DNA of 7,202 nt. Source: an uncultured Collinsella sp. (lineage in GTDB: Bacteria; Actinomycetota; Coriobacteriia; Coriobacteriales; Coriobacteriaceae). Below the pieces are notes generated by a model. The model searched no databases. It was not told the DNA's origin and saw only the letters and a program-made list of their open reading frames with translations. Positions 5,448 to 7,202 of the stretch are shown here, in pieces. Both the position numbers and the translations under genes were made by a program. The stretch's first letter is position 1. Every line of letters begins with the position of its first letter. The stretch is from contig CALJCO010000018.1 of NCBI GenBank assembly GCA_938023905.1, forward strand, positions 1 through 7,202. The letters are read 5' to 3'.

Positions 5448-5981
5448 AAAGCCAGCAAGGACAAAGGGCGGGATGAAGTCGAGCATGCCCTGGATAGCGT
5501 CAGCACCCAGATAGAACGACAGCGAGCACAGCAGGAACGCCATGATGACACCGGTGGAACCGATCAGGAAGTGCATCGCATAGACACCCTTAAGGTTGCC
5601 CTGGCTGGAGAAGACATCAGCGCGGTCAACCAGGATCGGCAGGGCGGCGTTGAGGATGTTCTTGATGGCAAGGCACAGCGTGGCGATGGGCATGGCAAGC
5701 GCGATGGCTGCCTCGGTGCTCTGGCCCAGCTGGATAGCGAAGGCACAGGCAAGCACGCCGCCGATCGTCTCATCAGGCGGCACGTAGGCGCCGATGGAGA
5801 TCGAGCCCATGAACAGCAGCTCCAGGCTCGCACCGATCGCGAGGCCGGACTGCAGGTCCCCCAGCACCAGGCCCACGAGCGGGCACAGGACGATGGGGCG
5901 GAACGCATAGAGCGTACCGAGCTGGTAGTCGAACTTACCAAATGCGGCGATAAGTCCGATGAGGATTGCTTGGGTAAGCAT
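5208..5981 (-). CDS. PTS mannose-family EIIC, complete operon
   Basis: A 257-residue membrane subunit of the mannose/sorbose-type permease. Visible signatures are QAILIGLIAAFG (4-15), RPIVLCPLVGLVLGD (28-42), ASLELLFMGSISIGAYVPP (51-69), and hydrophobic segments throughout the second half. The ATG at 5981 has AAGGGGG upstream. It follows EIIB after a 60-bp gap containing a small hairpin (6009-6030) and overlaps EIID. Against the paralogue at 2416-3189 it is gap-free. Residues 179-257 are identical, residues 1-100 differ at about 12 positions, and residues 101-178 at about 33, suggesting the middle section determines what each permease transports (inference). The acidic tail GDEDDDF is shared with the paralogue and resembles the tail of EIIA. 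Confidence 0.95.
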   Translation of the reverse strand: MLTQAILIGLIAAFGKFDYQLGTLYAFRPIVLCPLVGLVLGDLQSGLAIGASLELLFMGSISIGAYVPPDETIGGVLACAFAIQLGQSTEAAIALAMPIATLCLAIKNILNAALPILVDRADVFSSQGNLKGVYAMHFLIGSTGVIMAFLLCSLSFYLGADAIQGMLDFIPPFVLAGFGVAANILPAMGFAMLGRLVLTKQLVPFYFLGFLLCSYANVPVLGVALIAIIIGIDKFDLLGLGGAQLQLSAEGDEDDDF

Positions 5982-6008
5982 ACATCCCCCTTTCCATATA
6001 GGACACTA

Positions 6009-6030
6009 CGAAGAACCCGCAGGCTCTTCG
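6009..6030 (-). other. intercistronic hairpin between EIIB and EIIC
   Basis: A symmetrical stem is formed by CGAAGA with TCTTCG, one internal mismatch, then two GG/CC pairs around the 4-nt loop. It lies in the 60-bp gap before EIIC and has no U tract. It may mark an mRNA processing or stability point separating the soluble EIIA/EIIB part from the membrane EIIC/EIID part. Confidence 0.4.
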
Positions 6031-6041
6031 AAATTGAACGC

Positions 6042-6524
6042 CTAGAGCACGCTGGCGCAGTCAACCTTGGGGTCATCGGCCAGAGGTCGAATCTCGACCT
6101 CAATGCCACGATCCAGCATCTCGCGCACATCGGCTTCCTCGGCCGCGGTCAGGAAGATCTGACGAGAGACCTGACGAGCATCGGGGCGCTTCTCGTCCTT
6201 GGGCTTGGTGTTGCCCAGGTTGACCGACTTGATCTGCGGGCAGCCCTCAACAAGCTGCTTTGCCTCAGCGATAGTGGCGACGCAGATGATCATCTTGTAC
6301 TTGTCGGTCACGCCCAAGTTGATAGCTTCGATGGCATGCTCCATATCTTTGATGACGAGCTTGCAGCCGGCAGGCTTGCCCATCTTGAGCGTCGTCTTCC
6401 ACACCGGGTCGTTGGCGACCTTATCGCCCACGCAGAAGATGCAGTTGGAGCCAAGGCCCTGAACCCAGGAAACTGCGACCTGGCCATGAAGCAGGCGATG
6501 GTCAACGCGAAGTAGCTGAATCAT
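6042..6524 (-). CDS. PTS mannose-family EIIB
   Basis: The 160-residue cytoplasmic EIIB of the mannose/sorbose family accepts phosphate from EIIA and passes it to the sugar at EIIC/EIID. The signature MIQLLRVDHRLLHGQVAVSW (1-20) contains the expected phosphorylated histidine at residue 13, within RLLHGQV. The later SVNLGNTKPKD (100-110) matches the usual conserved NLG loop, and GIEVEIRPLADD (140-151) the C-terminal strand. An in-frame ATG at 6539 would add five residues, but the ATG at 6524 has GGGGGG 8 nt upstream and fits the normal family start. It lies 57 bp after EIIA; the gap contains a short palindrome (6549-6561). It is the only EIIB in the window, so it may also serve the second EIIC-EIID pair. 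Confidence 0.95.
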   Translation of the reverse strand: MIQLLRVDHRLLHGQVAVSWVQGLGSNCIFCVGDKVANDPVWKTTLKMGKPAGCKLVIKDMEHAIEAINLGVTDKYKMIICVATIAEAKQLVEGCPQIKSVNLGNTKPKDEKRPDARQVSRQIFLTAAEEADVREMLDRGIEVEIRPLADDPKVDCASVL

Positions 6525-6581
6525 AATGTGACCCCCCAAAGGTCTTGTGCCGTCATACGGCGTGTCAGTAGGTGCTGCGGA

Positions 6582-7001
6582 TTAGAACTCTTCCTCCTCC
6601 TCGTCATCGACCAAAAGATCGTTGACAAACTTCACGCGCGTATCGTCCGCAGCGACGATGGCGCGAATCGTCTCCTCAACCGGCGCCGACTCGTCAGAGA
6701 ACAGCAGCTGGATGAGCAGAGGAAGGTTCATGTTGGTAACGAGGTACGCGCGGGGACGCGTCTGGACGATCTTGGTGAACTCATTGTTGACGCTGCCACC
6801 AAAGAGGTCGGTGCAGACAACGACATCATCGTCGGCAGACATGCCCGCCAGCAGTTTTTGGGCCTCCTCGGCCACGTCCATGCGGTCATCGACGAACATC
6901 GAAAGATCGTGGACGTTGTCGCGAGCACCCGAGAGCAGCTCGACGCTCTCCTTGATGCCGGTAGCGAAGTGCGCATGGCTGGCGATGATGTACTGTCTCA
7001 T
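6582..7001 (-). CDS. PTS mannose-family EIIA
   Basis: The 139-residue protein matches the EIIA-Man fold family, which takes phosphate from HPr and gives it to EIIB. The start MRQYIIASHAHFATGI holds the expected active-site histidine at residue 9 in the IIASH context. CTDLFGGSVNNEF (63-75) matches the conserved DLFGGS-x-x-N segment, and TNMNLPLL (89-96) the NLP loop. The ATG at 7001 follows GAGAGGA at suitable spacing. It encodes a free-standing EIIA rather than an EIIAB fusion. The C-terminus is strongly acidic, VDDEEEEEF, beyond the usual fold end and similar in style to the EIIC tail. It lies 46 bp after the SIS gene and is part of the same operon. Confidence 0.95.
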   Translation of the reverse strand: MRQYIIASHAHFATGIKESVELLSGARDNVHDLSMFVDDRMDVAEEAQKLLAGMSADDDVVVCTDLFGGSVNNEFTKIVQTRPRAYLVTNMNLPLLIQLLFSDESAPVEETIRAIVAADDTRVKFVNDLLVDDEEEEEF

Positions 7002-7047
7002 TCTGTGTTCCTCTCAATAGCCCGGCACGTTCCCGCACCCGTTTTCT

Positions 7048-7202
7048 TTAGTAGTCGAACTGGTGATAGTAGCGACGATACTTAAGGTTGTGCTTGGTGA
7101 CCGTCTCGTAGTAGCGAGCCAGGCGGTCGGTCACGAGCGCCGTCAGAATCCACGGAGACACGATGACGCGGAACTCGTCGTCAAGGCCGGGGATCGCGAA
7201 CT
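7048..7202 (-). CDS. SIS-domain sugar-phosphate isomerase/deglycase, C-terminal part (runs off the window)
   Basis: The last 50 codons of a gene upstream of EIIA, ending in TAA at 7050-7048. The peptide contains SPWILTALVTDRLARYY and ends RRYYHQFDY. Phosphosugar deglycases of the FrlB type end in a similar way, with a helix carrying a dimerisation and active-site region followed by RRYY and a final tyrosine. The role would be cytoplasmic cleavage or isomerisation of the 6-phosphorylated substrate imported by the EIIABCD that follows. In the Salmonella gfr system FrlB-like deglycases sit with a mannose-family PTS, which matches this gene order. The catalytic residues lie outside the window, so the exact substrate (fructoselysine, glucoselysine, another glycated amino acid or an amino sugar) cannot be decided. 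Confidence 0.65.
   Translation of the reverse strand, partial: FAIPGLDDEFRVIVSPWILTALVTDRLARYYETVTKHNLKYRRYYHQFDY

Noticed and set aside
5142..6515. Very long plus-strand open frame opposite EIIC/EIIB, with similar ones at 1422-2504 and 2350-3162
   Set aside because: These run antisense to clear PTS genes, are low-complexity in H, D, G, A, Q and R, and arise because GC-rich codon choice on the minus strand leaves few stops opposite. No ribosome binding site or family resemblance was seen.
1..7202. tRNA or rRNA genes, CRISPR arrays, phage or toxin-antitoxin genes
   Set aside because: No cloverleaf, short regularly spaced repeats, or characteristic proteins were seen on either strand.

Overview
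All supported genes lie on the minus strand, so the window reads functionally from position 7202 down to 1. Coding DNA is GC-rich with mostly G/C third positions, while the two promoter regions are AT-rich with perfect TATAAT boxes. Together with stacked mannose-family phosphotransferase (PTS) genes, this suggests a gut Actinomycetota of the Coriobacteriia, possibly Collinsella-like. That placement is an impression from gene style and recalled homologues, not a database result.

The layout in transcription order is as follows. (1) 7202-4394: the 3' end of a SIS-domain sugar-phosphate isomerase/deglycase gene, then PTS EIIA, EIIB, EIIC and EIID, closed by a strong intrinsic terminator (4331-4364). 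(2) 4305-3415: an EamA/DMT-family transporter whose ribosome binding site follows that terminator almost directly. (3) 3370-3190: a promoter with a distinctive upstream motif and a roughly 138-nt structured leader. (4) 3189-1602: a second EIIC-EIID pair without its own EIIA/EIIB in the window, closed by a second strong terminator (1522-1567). (5) 1510-296: an MFS transporter placed against that terminator. (6) 295-126: a second promoter with the same architecture as the first. (7) 125-1: the 5' end of a second SIS-domain gene.

The probable biology is uptake and phosphorylation of an amino-sugar-like or glycated amino acid (Amadori) substrate by the mannose-family PTS, then cleavage or isomerisation by the FrlB/GfrF-like SIS enzymes. 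The EamA and MFS carriers may export a product such as the freed amino acid. Substrate identity is inference.

The most striking feature is a perfect 1063-bp direct repeat (1593-2655 and 4385-5447). It covers all of EIID and the last 79 codons of EIIC, while the two EIIC genes differ upstream, most strongly in their middle third. This looks like recent duplication followed by gene conversion, giving two permeases with a shared EIID/EIIC tail and different EIIC specificity regions. A second notable feature is a pair of promoters with AGTGGTATTAAA exactly 31 nt upstream of TATAAT and TTGGTATC overlapping the start, which points to one regulator controlling both the EIIC-EIID unit and the second SIS gene.
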